NCBI GenBank assembly: GCA_903930195.1
Contig: CAIYXH010000181.1
Location: 1 to 6,944, forward strand
Origin: an uncultured Actinomycetes bacterium
GTDB taxonomy: Bacteria; Actinomycetota; Thermoleophilia; Gaiellales; Gaiellaceae
Direction: 5' to 3'
DNA length: 6,944 nt
In this document: one piece after another, positions 1-5,465 of the stretch
How positions within the stretch are numbered: position 1 is the stretch's first letter
How the letters are laid out: every line of letters starts with the position of its first letter
Notes under the pieces: model-generated
Told to the model about the DNA's origin: nothing
Seen by the model: the letters and a program-made list of their open reading frames with translations, nothing else
Database searches by the model: none
Made by a program: the position numbers and the translations under genes

Positions 1-284
1 AGCACATCGCCCGCGGCGAGGTGGTCGAGTCTGACCCGCCGCGGAAGCTCGTCTACACCTGGGGCTGGGAGGGCGCGAACGAGGTGCCGCCCGGCACGAG
101 CCGCATCGAGCTGCTGCTGACGCCCCAGGGTGACGGCACGCACCTGCGGCTCACCCACAGCCATCTGCCCTCGGAGGCATCCGGCGAGTCGCACACCCAG
201 GGCTGGGATCACTACCTCGCCCGGCTCGCGATCGCCGCCGCCGGCGGCGACCCGGGTCCCGATCCTTGGGCGCAGGCCGCCTGA
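1..284 (+). CDS. SRPBCC / AHSA1-like domain protein, C-terminal part (5' end outside window)
   Basis: The reading frame is open from the left edge (first full codon at base 3) to a TGA at 282-284, giving about 93 residues, so the N-terminal part of the gene is missing. The visible stretch has the typical C-terminal half of the AHSA1/SRPBCC (START-like, Hsp90-ATPase-activator homology) fold: a strand with RGEVVESDPPRKLVYTWGWEG, then a strand with SRIELLLTP, a GDGTHLRLTHSHLP strand, and a last amphipathic helix containing GWDHYLARLAIAA. A GTG at base 21 is internal to this conserved fold and unlikely to be the true start. Such small proteins bind hydrophobic ligands in a cavity; the ligand here is unknown. 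It lies 32 bp upstream of a YCII-family gene on the same strand, a pairing common in actinobacteria and suggesting one transcript. Family assignment is from motif recognition; the specific role is not known. Confidence 0.85.
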   Translation, partial: HIARGEVVESDPPRKLVYTWGWEGANEVPPGTSRIELLLTPQGDGTHLRLTHSHLPSEASGESHTQGWDHYLARLAIAAAGGDPGPDPWAQAA

Positions 285-304
285 CCCTCTACTCACCGAC
301 AGAA

Positions 305-310
305 ACGGAG
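305..310 (+). promoter_or_regulatory. Ribosome binding site of the YCII gene
   Basis: The bases ACGGAG (GGAG at 307-310) lie 6 nt before the GTG at 317. This is the only clear Shine-Dalgarno match before an intact gene start in the window, and it decides the start in favour of GTG 317 over the longer in-frame ATG at 266, which lies inside the preceding gene. Confidence 0.6.
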
Positions 311-316
311 ATCACC

Positions 317-610
317 GTGGCGAAGTTCGTCTATATCTACACCGGTGGCGGCATGTCTGCCACCCCGGAGGAGCAGGAGGCGGCGATGGCGGCCTGGGGT
401 GCCTGGTTCGGCACGCTCGGCGCGGCGGTCGTCGACGGGGGCGCGCCGTTCGGTGCCTCACGGGTCGTCGGCGGCGGCGCCGCGACGGGTGCCACCGGCT
501 ACTCGATCGTCGAAGCGTCGAGCCTCGACGACGCCGTGGCGAAGGTCGGCGACTGCCCGATCTTCGCCTCCGGCGGCAGCGTCGAGGTGCACGAGACCAT
601 CGAGATGTAG
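317..610 (+). CDS. YCII-related (YciI/DGPF) family small protein
   Basis: A 97-residue protein starting with MAKFVYIYTGGG. The pattern is typical of the YCII-related fold (dimeric alpha-beta barrel): a first strand KFVYIYT, a helix rich in E and A (about residues 16-34, ending in AWFGTLGAAVVDGGAPF, which resembles the DGPF motif), a strand ATGYSIVEASSLDDAVAKV in which the sequence SSLDDAVAKVGDCP is the usual 'helix after the substrate loop', and a final strand SVEVHETIEM. Some family members act as lactone or dienelactone-type hydrolases, but many have no known activity, and no catalytic residues can be assigned here. GTG 317 is chosen because of the GGAG 6 nt upstream and because the family fold begins exactly there; the ATG at 266 would overlap the SRPBCC gene by 19 bases. 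It is probably cotranscribed with the SRPBCC gene. The family call is firm; the function is open. Confidence 0.85.
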   Translation: MAKFVYIYTGGGMSATPEEQEAAMAAWGAWFGTLGAAVVDGGAPFGASRVVGGGAATGATGYSIVEASSLDDAVAKVGDCPIFASGGSVEVHETIEM

Positions 611-615
611 CGCGC

Positions 616-656
616 GTGGGGCCGTGTCCCGGGACAGTCCCGGGATACGGCCCCAC
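616..656. repeat. Long nested palindrome containing an 11-bp tandem repeat
   Basis: Arms 616-635 and 637-656 are inverted repeats of 20 bases with one mismatch (a G-T wobble) around a single central A at 636. The outer 10 bases (GTGGGGCCGT at 616-625, ACGGCCCCAC at 647-656) pair perfectly. The interior also reads as two direct copies of GTCCCGGGAYA (626-636 and 637-647), each centred on CCCGGG, with centres 11 bp apart. It could be a REP-like extragenic palindrome, an RNA hairpin, or a double operator on one face of the helix. There is no T run after it, so it is not a standard intrinsic terminator. Confidence 0.8.
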
Positions 657-666
657 GGCGGCTCGT

Positions 667-704
667 CTCGGTAGGAACAGGGCTGAAGCCCTGTCCCTAC
701 CGAG
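667..704. repeat. Second palindrome (REP-like hairpin) upstream of the membrane-protein gene
   Basis: Arms 667-684 and 687-704 are 18-base inverted repeats with one mismatch (A against C) separated by GA. In RNA the tip would be a GGGC-UGAA-GCCC hairpin on a stem with the sequence CTCGGTAGG. No poly-T tract follows. The sequence differs from the palindrome at 616-656, from which it is separated by 10 bases. Extragenic hairpins with a CAGGGCT...AGCCCTG core resemble dispersed repeat families that I recall from GC-rich soil bacteria, but no second copy is present in this window. Confidence 0.75.
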
Positions 705-708
705 GGAG

Positions 709-714
709 TACGCT
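709..714 (+). promoter_or_regulatory. Putative -10 element of a leaderless promoter for the 723 gene
   Basis: TACGCT fits the TANNNT -10 consensus and ends 8 nt before the ATG at 723. No Shine-Dalgarno sequence lies at normal distance (a GGAG at 705-708 is 14 nt away), so transcription starting at or next to the ATG would explain the start. No -35 match is visible; that region lies within the second palindrome. Confidence 0.45.
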
Positions 715-722
715 GCCCCTCG

Positions 723-1352
723 ATGGCAGAGCAGAGTGGCAACGGCGGGTTCGGCGCGAAGGCGGGGCGGTTCGTCCGTGCCGCGGGCGCCGGCGCGTCG
801 ACGGCCGCCAAGGAGTTCGAGAAGGCGAATGCCGAGAAGCGCGCCCGGCTCGCGGCGGAGGCCGCGCACGCTGCGGCAACCGCGCCGGCTCCGCCCCCGA
901 TGACGGAGGTGCCGCTCATGCAGCCTGCGGCCCCGCAGCAGGCTGCCGCCCCGGCGCCCGCGCCGAGCTCACGCCGCCGCCGGCCGATGCAGCGCCCCGA
1001 TCCGGGGCCGAACGTCGTGATCGACAGCGTGCTCTACGGCGTCTTCGTCATCAGCGTCGTCGCCGGCGTCCTGATGGCGATCCAGATCAACTCGATCCTT
1101 CCGCGCGACGCCGACTTCGTGCTCGCCGCGATCTTCCTCTCGATCGGCTGGCTGCTGACGACCGACCGCTGGCAGGCCCGCCGCCGGATCGTGCTGCGGA
1201 TGGCACGCGGCCGCCGCCACGACGGCCGCCCTGTCGGGTGGCGCTACATCGTCGACAAGGTCGGCCGAGAGCTGCTGACGCTCGTCGGCATCGTCTGGGT
1301 CGCGCTGGGGCTCTGGGTTCTGGCCCAGGCCGCCATCGGCGGCTCGCTCTAG
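723..1352 (+). CDS. Uncharacterised membrane protein with Ala/Pro-rich cytoplasmic N-terminal region
   Basis: A 209-residue protein that I do not recognise. Residues 1-50 are Ala-, Lys- and Glu-rich and likely helical, including an amphipathic or coiled-coil-like stretch at about 28-50. Residues 51-97 are a low-complexity Pro/Ala/Gln linker ending in a basic cluster (SSRRRR at 82-87). Three hydrophobic segments follow: about 102-122 (beginning SVLYGVFVISVVAGVLMA), 131-147 and 183-205. A strongly basic loop (about 149-170, with RRR and GRRHDGR) lies between the second and third, and by the positive-inside rule both this loop and the N-terminal region should be cytoplasmic only if the second segment is re-entrant or the topology is unusual; I cannot settle it. 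No catalytic motif or signal peptide is seen. ATG 723 is chosen because no upstream start is available after the palindromes and a -10-like element ends 8 nt before it. It shares its stop-codon bases with the convergent kinase gene. Confidence 0.8.
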   Translation: MAEQSGNGGFGAKAGRFVRAAGAGASTAAKEFEKANAEKRARLAAEAAHAAATAPAPPPMTEVPLMQPAAPQQAAAPAPAPSSRRRRPMQRPDPGPNVVIDSVLYGVFVISVVAGVLMAIQINSILPRDADFVLAAIFLSIGWLLTTDRWQARRRIVLRMARGRRHDGRPVGWRYIVDKVGRELLTLVGIVWVALGLWVLAQAAIGGSL

Positions 1353-2194
1353 CGTCGGCGCTCGCCCGACAGCGCCTGCCGAAACGGCGTGTCGGTGGCG
1401 GTGCGCTGCAGCCGCTCGAAGTGCTCCCCGGCGTAGCTCGCGAAGTCGAAGTCGATCTCCGAGATCGCCTGCTGGACGATCCCCCAGAGCGCCCAGCGCA
1501 GGTCGGCCATGAAGCGGTGGAGGAGGTAGGCGCTGCGGTCGGCGTCGCCGTAGGCGGCGAAGAGCGCGTCCTCGCCCTCGGCGTCGAGCTCGGCCTCGAG
1601 CGCGAAGCAGGCGAGGTCGAACATCGGGTCGCCCATCCCCGCGTACTCCCAGTCGACGATCCAGTTGCGGGTGCCGTCGTTGATGAAGTCGAGGAGATGC
1701 AGGTCGTTGTGACAGGGCCGCTGCGGCCGGTCGCCGAGCCGTGCCTTGATCCGCTCGGCGATGCCGGCCGAGAACGCATAGGCGCCCGGCAGCGCGACCC
1801 CGCGGTCGCGCGCGATCGCGACGTAGGCCTCGACGATCTCGAAGACGTCGAACCGCCCCGCGATCGGCGTGCTGTCGTGGAGCCGGCGCAGGAGCCCGGC
1901 TGCCTCCTCGGGTGAGACCCCGCCGGCGGCGCGCTTGATGAACGGCGCAACGAGATAGCCCTCGGGCTCGACGAACTGCTCGACGGGTGGCGCGATGCCG
2001 AGCGCGGCCGCATGGAGCGTCGCCTCGTACTCGACCGCACGGTCGATCCCGAGCAGGTCGGTCTCCTCGGCCCCGATCCGCAGCGCGAACTCGTCCTCGC
2101 CGACCGTGATCTTGAAGTTGCGGTTCGTGAAGCCGCCTAGCGGCTCGACCAGGTCGACACCGCGGGGCCAGACCCGCTCGACGGCGCGCCTCAC
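1349..2194 (-). CDS. Choline/ethanolamine-kinase-like phosphotransferase (APH fold)
   Basis: A 281-residue protein of the aminoglycoside phosphotransferase/choline kinase superfamily, expected to move a phosphate from ATP to a small hydroxyl substrate in the cytoplasm. The order of motifs is right: a choline-kinase-type nucleotide loop GGFTNRNFKI at 20-29, an ALRI strand at 37-40 (its R39 sits where many kinases place the ATP-contacting Lys), a helix with E57, the catalytic loop HNDLHLLDF at 162-170 with catalytic Asp164, and the metal-binding segment IVDWEYAGMGDPMFDLA at 179-195 with Asp181. The family consensus HxDxxxxN would put Asn at 169, where this protein has Asp (codon GAC). The GTG start overlaps the pepT stop as GTGA (2194-2191), which implies translational coupling; the frame stays open far upstream, but only as the antisense frame of pepT. 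Substrate (choline, ethanolamine, an amino sugar, or another) cannot be told from sequence alone. Confidence 0.87.
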   Translation of the reverse strand: MRRAVERVWPRGVDLVEPLGGFTNRNFKITVGEDEFALRIGAEETDLLGIDRAVEYEATLHAAALGIAPPVEQFVEPEGYLVAPFIKRAAGGVSPEEAAGLLRRLHDSTPIAGRFDVFEIVEAYVAIARDRGVALPGAYAFSAGIAERIKARLGDRPQRPCHNDLHLLDFINDGTRNWIVDWEYAGMGDPMFDLACFALEAELDAEGEDALFAAYGDADRSAYLLHRFMADLRWALWGIVQQAISEIDFDFASYAGEHFERLQRTATDTPFRQALSGERRR

Positions 2195-3426
2195 GCGCGG
2201 TCGGACCAGGCCGGCTCGCTCCAGAGCTCGAGCAGCTTCACGACCGTCGCTGCCGAGATGGCCATGTCCTGCACCGAGATCCACTCGTGGATCGAGTGGT
2301 ACTCGTTCCCGCCCGTGTAGAGGTTCGGGGTGGGGAGGCCCATCTCCGTGAGGCGTGAGCCGTCGGTCCCGCCGCGGATCGACGCGAGCCGTGGCTCGAG
2401 GCCCGCGCGCCGCGCCGCCTCCATCGCGCCCTCGACGACGTGCGGCACCGCGTCGAGCTTCTCGCGCATGTTGCGGTACTGATCCCAGCGGGTGTACGTG
2501 ACGCCGGGATGGGTCTCCTCGGCGAGCCGCCGCACGAGCGCCTCGTGCGCGTCGAGCTTGGCGGCGTCGTGGTCGCGGAGGATGAAGGTGACGGTGCACG
2601 ACTCGGCGTTGCCGGTGATCTCGTACGGGTGGACGAAGCCCTCGCTGCCCTCGGTCGTCTCGGGGGAGAGCGTGCCCTTCGGCAGCTTCTCGATGAACGC
2701 TGCCGCGAGCTTGACGGGGTTGACGAGCTTGCCCTTCGCGGTGCCCGGATGGACGCCGACGCCCGGGAAGATGACGGTGAGCTGGACGGCCGAGAAGGTC
2801 TCGTTCTCGACCTCGCCGATCTCGGCGCCATCGAGTGTGTACGCGAACGGGGCGCCGAACGCCTCGATGTCGAAGTGGTCGGTGCCATGGCCGACCTCCT
2901 CGTCGACCGTGAAGGCGATCCGCGCGGTTGCGTGCTCGAGCTCCGGATGGGCGACGAGATAGGCGACCGCCGACATGATCTCGGCGACGCCGGCCTTGTC
3001 GTCGGCGCCGAGGAGCGTGGTGCCGTCGGAGGTGACGATGTCGTGGCCGATCCGCTCGCCGAGGAGCGGCGAGGTCTCGGGCGAGAGGCCCGGATGGAGC
3101 TCGCCGCCGGCGTAGGCGCGATGCACCGTGGGCTGGACGTTCGTGGCCGGTGCGTCGGGCGACGTGTCGACGTGGGCGACGAGCCCGACGACCGCGCCGG
3201 TGCCCGGCAGCGTCGCGAAGACATAGCCGTGCTCGGTCAGCTCGGCGTCGGCGAGCCCGAGCTCCTGCAGCTCCGCGAGGAGCATCCGCGACAGGTCGAG
3301 CTGCTTCGCGGTCGACGGATAGCTCTCCGATTCGCGGTCGGACTGCGTGTCGATCCGGGCATACCGGCAGAAGCGCTCGAGCGTTTCGGCGAGCAGTTCC
3401 TGGGCAAGAAATGGAATGTCCGGCAC
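2191..3426 (-). CDS. pepT: Peptidase T (tripeptide aminopeptidase, M20B family)
   Basis: A zinc-dependent cytoplasmic aminopeptidase that removes the N-terminal residue from tripeptides. From GTG 3426 it has 411 residues, close to the usual length of about 410. All M20B hallmarks are present: the IDTQSD segment near residue 25, zinc ligand His85 with Asp87 in AHVDTSPD, bridging Asp142 in GADDKAG, catalytic Glu176 and zinc ligand Glu177 in DEEVGHG, the lid-domain stretch with VHPGTAKGK near 225-233, RGGTDGS near 351-357, and a C-terminal zinc His at about 380 in EYHSIHEW. Another in-frame GTG at 3432 would add two residues; I prefer 3426 because a -10-like TACACT ends 8 nt before it and neither GTG has a Shine-Dalgarno sequence. 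Its TGA overlaps the start of the kinase gene by 4 bases, so the two form an operon. It starts divergently from the HD-GYP gene. Confidence 0.93.
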   Translation of the reverse strand: MPDIPFLAQELLAETLERFCRYARIDTQSDRESESYPSTAKQLDLSRMLLAELQELGLADAELTEHGYVFATLPGTGAVVGLVAHVDTSPDAPATNVQPTVHRAYAGGELHPGLSPETSPLLGERIGHDIVTSDGTTLLGADDKAGVAEIMSAVAYLVAHPELEHATARIAFTVDEEVGHGTDHFDIEAFGAPFAYTLDGAEIGEVENETFSAVQLTVIFPGVGVHPGTAKGKLVNPVKLAAAFIEKLPKGTLSPETTEGSEGFVHPYEITGNAESCTVTFILRDHDAAKLDAHEALVRRLAEETHPGVTYTRWDQYRNMREKLDAVPHVVEGAMEAARRAGLEPRLASIRGGTDGSRLTEMGLPTPNLYTGGNEYHSIHEWISVQDMAISAATVVKLLELWSEPAWSDRA

Positions 3427-3434
3427 CCGCACGG

Positions 3435-3440
3435 AGTGTA
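3435..3440 (-). promoter_or_regulatory. Putative -10 element of a leaderless pepT promoter
   Basis: On the minus strand TACACT (TANNNT) ends 8 nt before the GTG at 3426 and only 2 nt before the alternative GTG at 3432. If it is a true -10 element, the transcript would begin at or just before 3426, favouring that start. No convincing -35 hexamer lies 16-19 nt upstream. Confidence 0.4.
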
Positions 3441-3488
3441 GGCACGCGGTCCGAACCGATCGGGGGGTTTGTGCGAACTACCGATCCC

Positions 3489-4676
3489 ATGTTGATCTCG
3501 AGCTCCGTCCTCGTGCGGCCAAACCCCGTCGCCGAGCCGTTCGACGGCTCCGGTGTGCTGCGGCTCTCGGAGGTCGTCGCCGCGCTGTCGTACGCCCTCG
3601 ACGTGACCGACGGCCAGCCCGCCGGTCACGCGATCCGCACCTGCCTGATCGGCATGCGGATCGCCGACGAGCTCGGCCTCGAGATCGAGCAGCGCTCGGC
3701 GCTCTTCTACGGGATGCTGCTGAAGGACGCGGGCTGCTCCTCGAACGCCTCCAAGATCACGGCCCTCTACGGCGTCGACGACCTCGAGGCGAAGTCCACC
3801 GCGAAGCTGATCAACCACTCGCGGGCCGGTGAGGCGCTCGGCTACATCCTGCGCACCGCGCGCGGCCCGGCTGCCCTCGCCCGCGTGCTCCGCGCCGGCT
3901 CGCACGGCGCGCGCCAGCTGACGGAGATCCGCTGCGAGCGCGGTGCCGAGATCGCCCGCATGCTCGGGCTGCCCGAGGAGACGGCCGAGGCGATCTACTC
4001 CCTCGACGAGCACTGGGACGGCAAGGGCCATCCCCGCGGCCTTGCCGGAGAGGAGATCCCGCTGCTCTCGCGGATCCTCGGCCTCTCGCAGACGGTCGAG
4101 GTCTTCCACGCGAATCACGACCTCGGTGTCGCGCTGACGATGGCCGATGCCCGTACCGGTACCTGGTTCGATCCGGAGCTCGTGCGGATCCTCCACACGC
4201 TCCGCGGCGACACGGCCTTTTGGGCCGGGCTCTCTGCGCCGGGCCTCCATCACCGCATCGCGGCACTCGAGCCGATCGACTCGACCCTCCGGGTCGAGGA
4301 CGCGCGTCTCGACGGCATCGCCGAGGCGTTCGCGAAGGTGATCGACGCGAAGTCGCCGTACACGTTCGCGCACAGCGACCGCGTCGCCGGAATCTCGGTC
4401 GTGCTGGCCGGGAAGCTCGGGATCGAGGGTGCAGAGCTGCGCGACCTGCGGCGCGCAGCTCTGCTCCACGATCTCGGGAAGCTCGCGATCTCGAACACGA
4501 TCCTCGACAAGCCGGGGAAGCTCGACGACCACGAGCGCCGGCTGATCCGCGCTCATCCGCGGCTGACGCAGGAGATCCTCGAGCGCATCTCGCAGTTCTC
4601 CGGGATCGCCGAGGTCGCGGGCGCCCCATCACGAGCGGCTCGACGGCACCGGGTACCACCGCGGCATCACGGGTGA
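3489..4676 (+). CDS. Tandem HD-GYP domain protein, C-terminus altered by frameshift
   Basis: As written the frame encodes 395 residues, of which the last 16 (after Ala379) are out of frame; undoing a single-C insertion gives 451 residues ending at 4845. HD-GYP proteins typically hydrolyse cyclic dinucleotides such as c-di-GMP. There are two HD-GYP modules. The N-terminal one (about 25-245) is degenerate: H47 and R50 keep the HxxR pattern, but the HD pair is KD (79-80) and the HHE..DG.GYP motif reads LDE..DG.GHP (172-182). The C-terminal one (about 275-451) looks catalytic: H295, HDLGK at 327-331, H356, and after the frameshift HHERLDGTGYH (Pro of GYP replaced by His). No membrane segment, sensor domain or HTH is seen. 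ATG 3489 is used; GTG 3471 and TTG 3492 are in-frame alternatives, none with a well-placed Shine-Dalgarno sequence. The truncated form would lack part of the metal site. Domain call firm, activity uncertain. Confidence 0.85.
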   Translation: MLISSSVLVRPNPVAEPFDGSGVLRLSEVVAALSYALDVTDGQPAGHAIRTCLIGMRIADELGLEIEQRSALFYGMLLKDAGCSSNASKITALYGVDDLEAKSTAKLINHSRAGEALGYILRTARGPAALARVLRAGSHGARQLTEIRCERGAEIARMLGLPEETAEAIYSLDEHWDGKGHPRGLAGEEIPLLSRILGLSQTVEVFHANHDLGVALTMADARTGTWFDPELVRILHTLRGDTAFWAGLSAPGLHHRIAALEPIDSTLRVEDARLDGIAEAFAKVIDAKSPYTFAHSDRVAGISVVLAGKLGIEGAELRDLRRAALLHDLGKLAISNTILDKPGKLDDHERRLIRAHPRLTQEILERISQFSGIAEVAGAPSRAARRHRVPPRHHG

Positions 4677-4845
4677 CCAGATGACGCTGCCGGCGCGGAT
4701 CCTCGCGGTGGCGGATGTCTACGAGGCGGTCACGGCCGACCGGCCCTACCGCGACCCGTTCGACCATGAGCAGGCGCTTGCGCTCCTGCAGCGTGAGGCC
4801 GGCACCGGCCTCGACGCCGACGTCGTCGCCGCGTTCAGCGCCTAG
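4627..4845 (+). pseudogene. Frame-displaced C-terminal segment of the tandem HD-GYP protein
   Basis: In the +1 frame relative to the upstream HD-GYP reading frame, bases 4627-4842 encode 72 residues beginning HHERLDGTGYHRG, then LPARILAVADVYEAVTADRP, which is the canonical end of an HD-GYP domain. The TAG at 4843-4845 is its stop. The join works exactly if one C of the CCCC run at 4624-4627 is removed, so this is the natural continuation of the 3489 gene rather than a separate gene; there is no start or ribosome site at its head. The stop also shares a CTAG with the convergent metallopeptidase gene, an arrangement repeated elsewhere in the window, which supports it as the true gene end. Either an assembly or sequencing indel or a real mutation accounts for it. 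Confidence 0.85.
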
Positions 4846-5432
4846 CTCTCGGGGTCGAACGCGAGCAGCACGTCGCCATGGGCGCGGAGCCACGCGGCCT
4901 CGTCGCGCCAGGCCGGGCGGTGGCGGTCGAGCAGCCCCCAGAAGGCCTTGGAGTGGTTCGGCTCGCGCACGTGCAGCAGCTCGTGGACGACGACGTAGTC
5001 GAGCACCCGCTCGGGCGCGACGACGAGCCGCCAGTTGAACGAGAGGGTGCCGCTCGTCGAGCAGGAGCCCCAGCGCGTGCGCTGGTCGCGGATCGCGATG
5101 CGCGCGTAGGGGATGTCGAGCGCCGCCGCGTGCTGGGCGACCGACGCCTCGATCCGCCGCCGCGCCTCGGCTCGGTACCACCGCTCGCTCGCCGGTGCGC
5201 CAACAAGGGCCAGGCCCCGGGCGCGCGCGGTTGCGTCGCCTGCTTCGGCAAGGCGCTCCGCGAGCCAGCCGGCGTTCGCCGAGACGAACCTCAGGAGCGC
5301 CCGCTTGCTCGTCCGCGCGGGCACGGTCACGATGGGGTCACGGCCGGGTGTGACGGTGAGTCGCAGCCGCCGCGCGCGGGCCGAGCGGCGCACGTCGAGC
5401 TGGACGGGGCTTCCGGCGACGACAAGCTCCAC
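4842..5432 (-). CDS. YgjP-type (M48/SprT-like) zinc metallopeptidase
   Basis: A 196-residue protein with the YgjP-like metallopeptidase (DUF45) domain. The family signatures are clear in order: an N-terminal strand region QLDVRRSARARRLRLTV at 11-27, TRWGSCSTSGTLSFNWRL at 119-136, the zincin helix VVHELLH at 148-154 with ligands His150 and His154 and catalytic Glu151, and NHSKAFW at 159-165 supplying the third zinc ligand His160. The C-terminal helix carries HRPAWRDEAAWLRAHG. Some relatives are annotated as peptidases and others as UTP pyrophosphatases; biochemical roles are poorly established. It is slightly shorter than typical members (about 230 residues). GTG 5432 is chosen because a TANNNT hexamer ends 6 nt before it, while the open frame further upstream overlaps the divergent oxidoreductase gene and encodes no family sequence. 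No signal peptide, so cytoplasmic. Confidence 0.88.
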   Translation of the reverse strand: MELVVAGSPVQLDVRRSARARRLRLTVTPGRDPIVTVPARTSKRALLRFVSANAGWLAERLAEAGDATARARGLALVGAPASERWYRAEARRRIEASVAQHAAALDIPYARIAIRDQRTRWGSCSTSGTLSFNWRLVVAPERVLDYVVVHELLHVREPNHSKAFWGLLDRHRPAWRDEAAWLRAHGDVLLAFDPES

Positions 5433-5438
5433 GCCACG

Positions 5439-5444
5439 AGGGTA
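5439..5444 (-). promoter_or_regulatory. Putative -10 element of the metallopeptidase gene
   Basis: On the minus strand TACCCT (TANNNT) ends 6 nt before the GTG at 5432, with no Shine-Dalgarno sequence in between, as expected for a leaderless transcript. A -35 element would have to overlap the start of the divergent gene at 5466; none is recognisable. Confidence 0.4.
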
Positions 5445-5452
5445 CGGGTCGA

Positions 5453-5458
5453 TACGGT
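5453..5458 (+). promoter_or_regulatory. Putative -10 element of the DsbA-family gene
   Basis: TACGGT (TANNNT) ends 7 nt before the GTG at 5466. No ribosome binding site fits this start. It lies 8 bp from the opposing -10 element of the metallopeptidase gene, so the two promoters would occupy the same 33-bp gap. Confidence 0.4.
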
Positions 5459-5465
5459 GGGCGCC

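Noticed and set aside
616..704. Reading the two palindromes as intrinsic terminators.
   Set aside because: Neither is followed by a run of T's on either strand, and the elements are more symmetrical than terminators usually are. A termination role is still possible but not supported.
2440..3441. A 333-codon plus-strand open frame opposite pepT.
   Set aside because: It is the complement of a gene with all M20B catalytic motifs, and its product shows only composition bias; long antisense frames are expected in GC-rich DNA.
3150..3488. Upstream extension of the HD-GYP frame.
   Set aside because: It lies within pepT on the other strand, is Arg/Ala-rich and lacks any domain; the divergent promoter region must lie near 3433-3488.
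2195..3490. A long minus-strand open frame that continues upstream from the kinase gene and would give a 713-residue fusion protein.
   Set aside because: The extension is antisense-frame reading of pepT, Arg/Ala-rich without family motifs; the kinase fold starts at the GTG overlapping the pepT stop.
3237..4556. A 439-codon minus-strand open frame opposite the HD-GYP gene.
   Set aside because: Antisense shadow with no recognisable motif; the plus strand carries two HD-GYP modules.
4617..4640. Programmed ribosomal frameshifting at the CCCC run of the HD-GYP gene.
   Set aside because: There is no adjacent in-frame stop, upstream Shine-Dalgarno-like stimulator or evident downstream pseudoknot as in known cases; a simple indel is the more economical explanation.
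4878..5465. Upstream extension of the oxidoreductase frame to 409 residues.
   Set aside because: It is antisense to the metallopeptidase gene; the thioredoxin fold begins exactly at GTG 5466.
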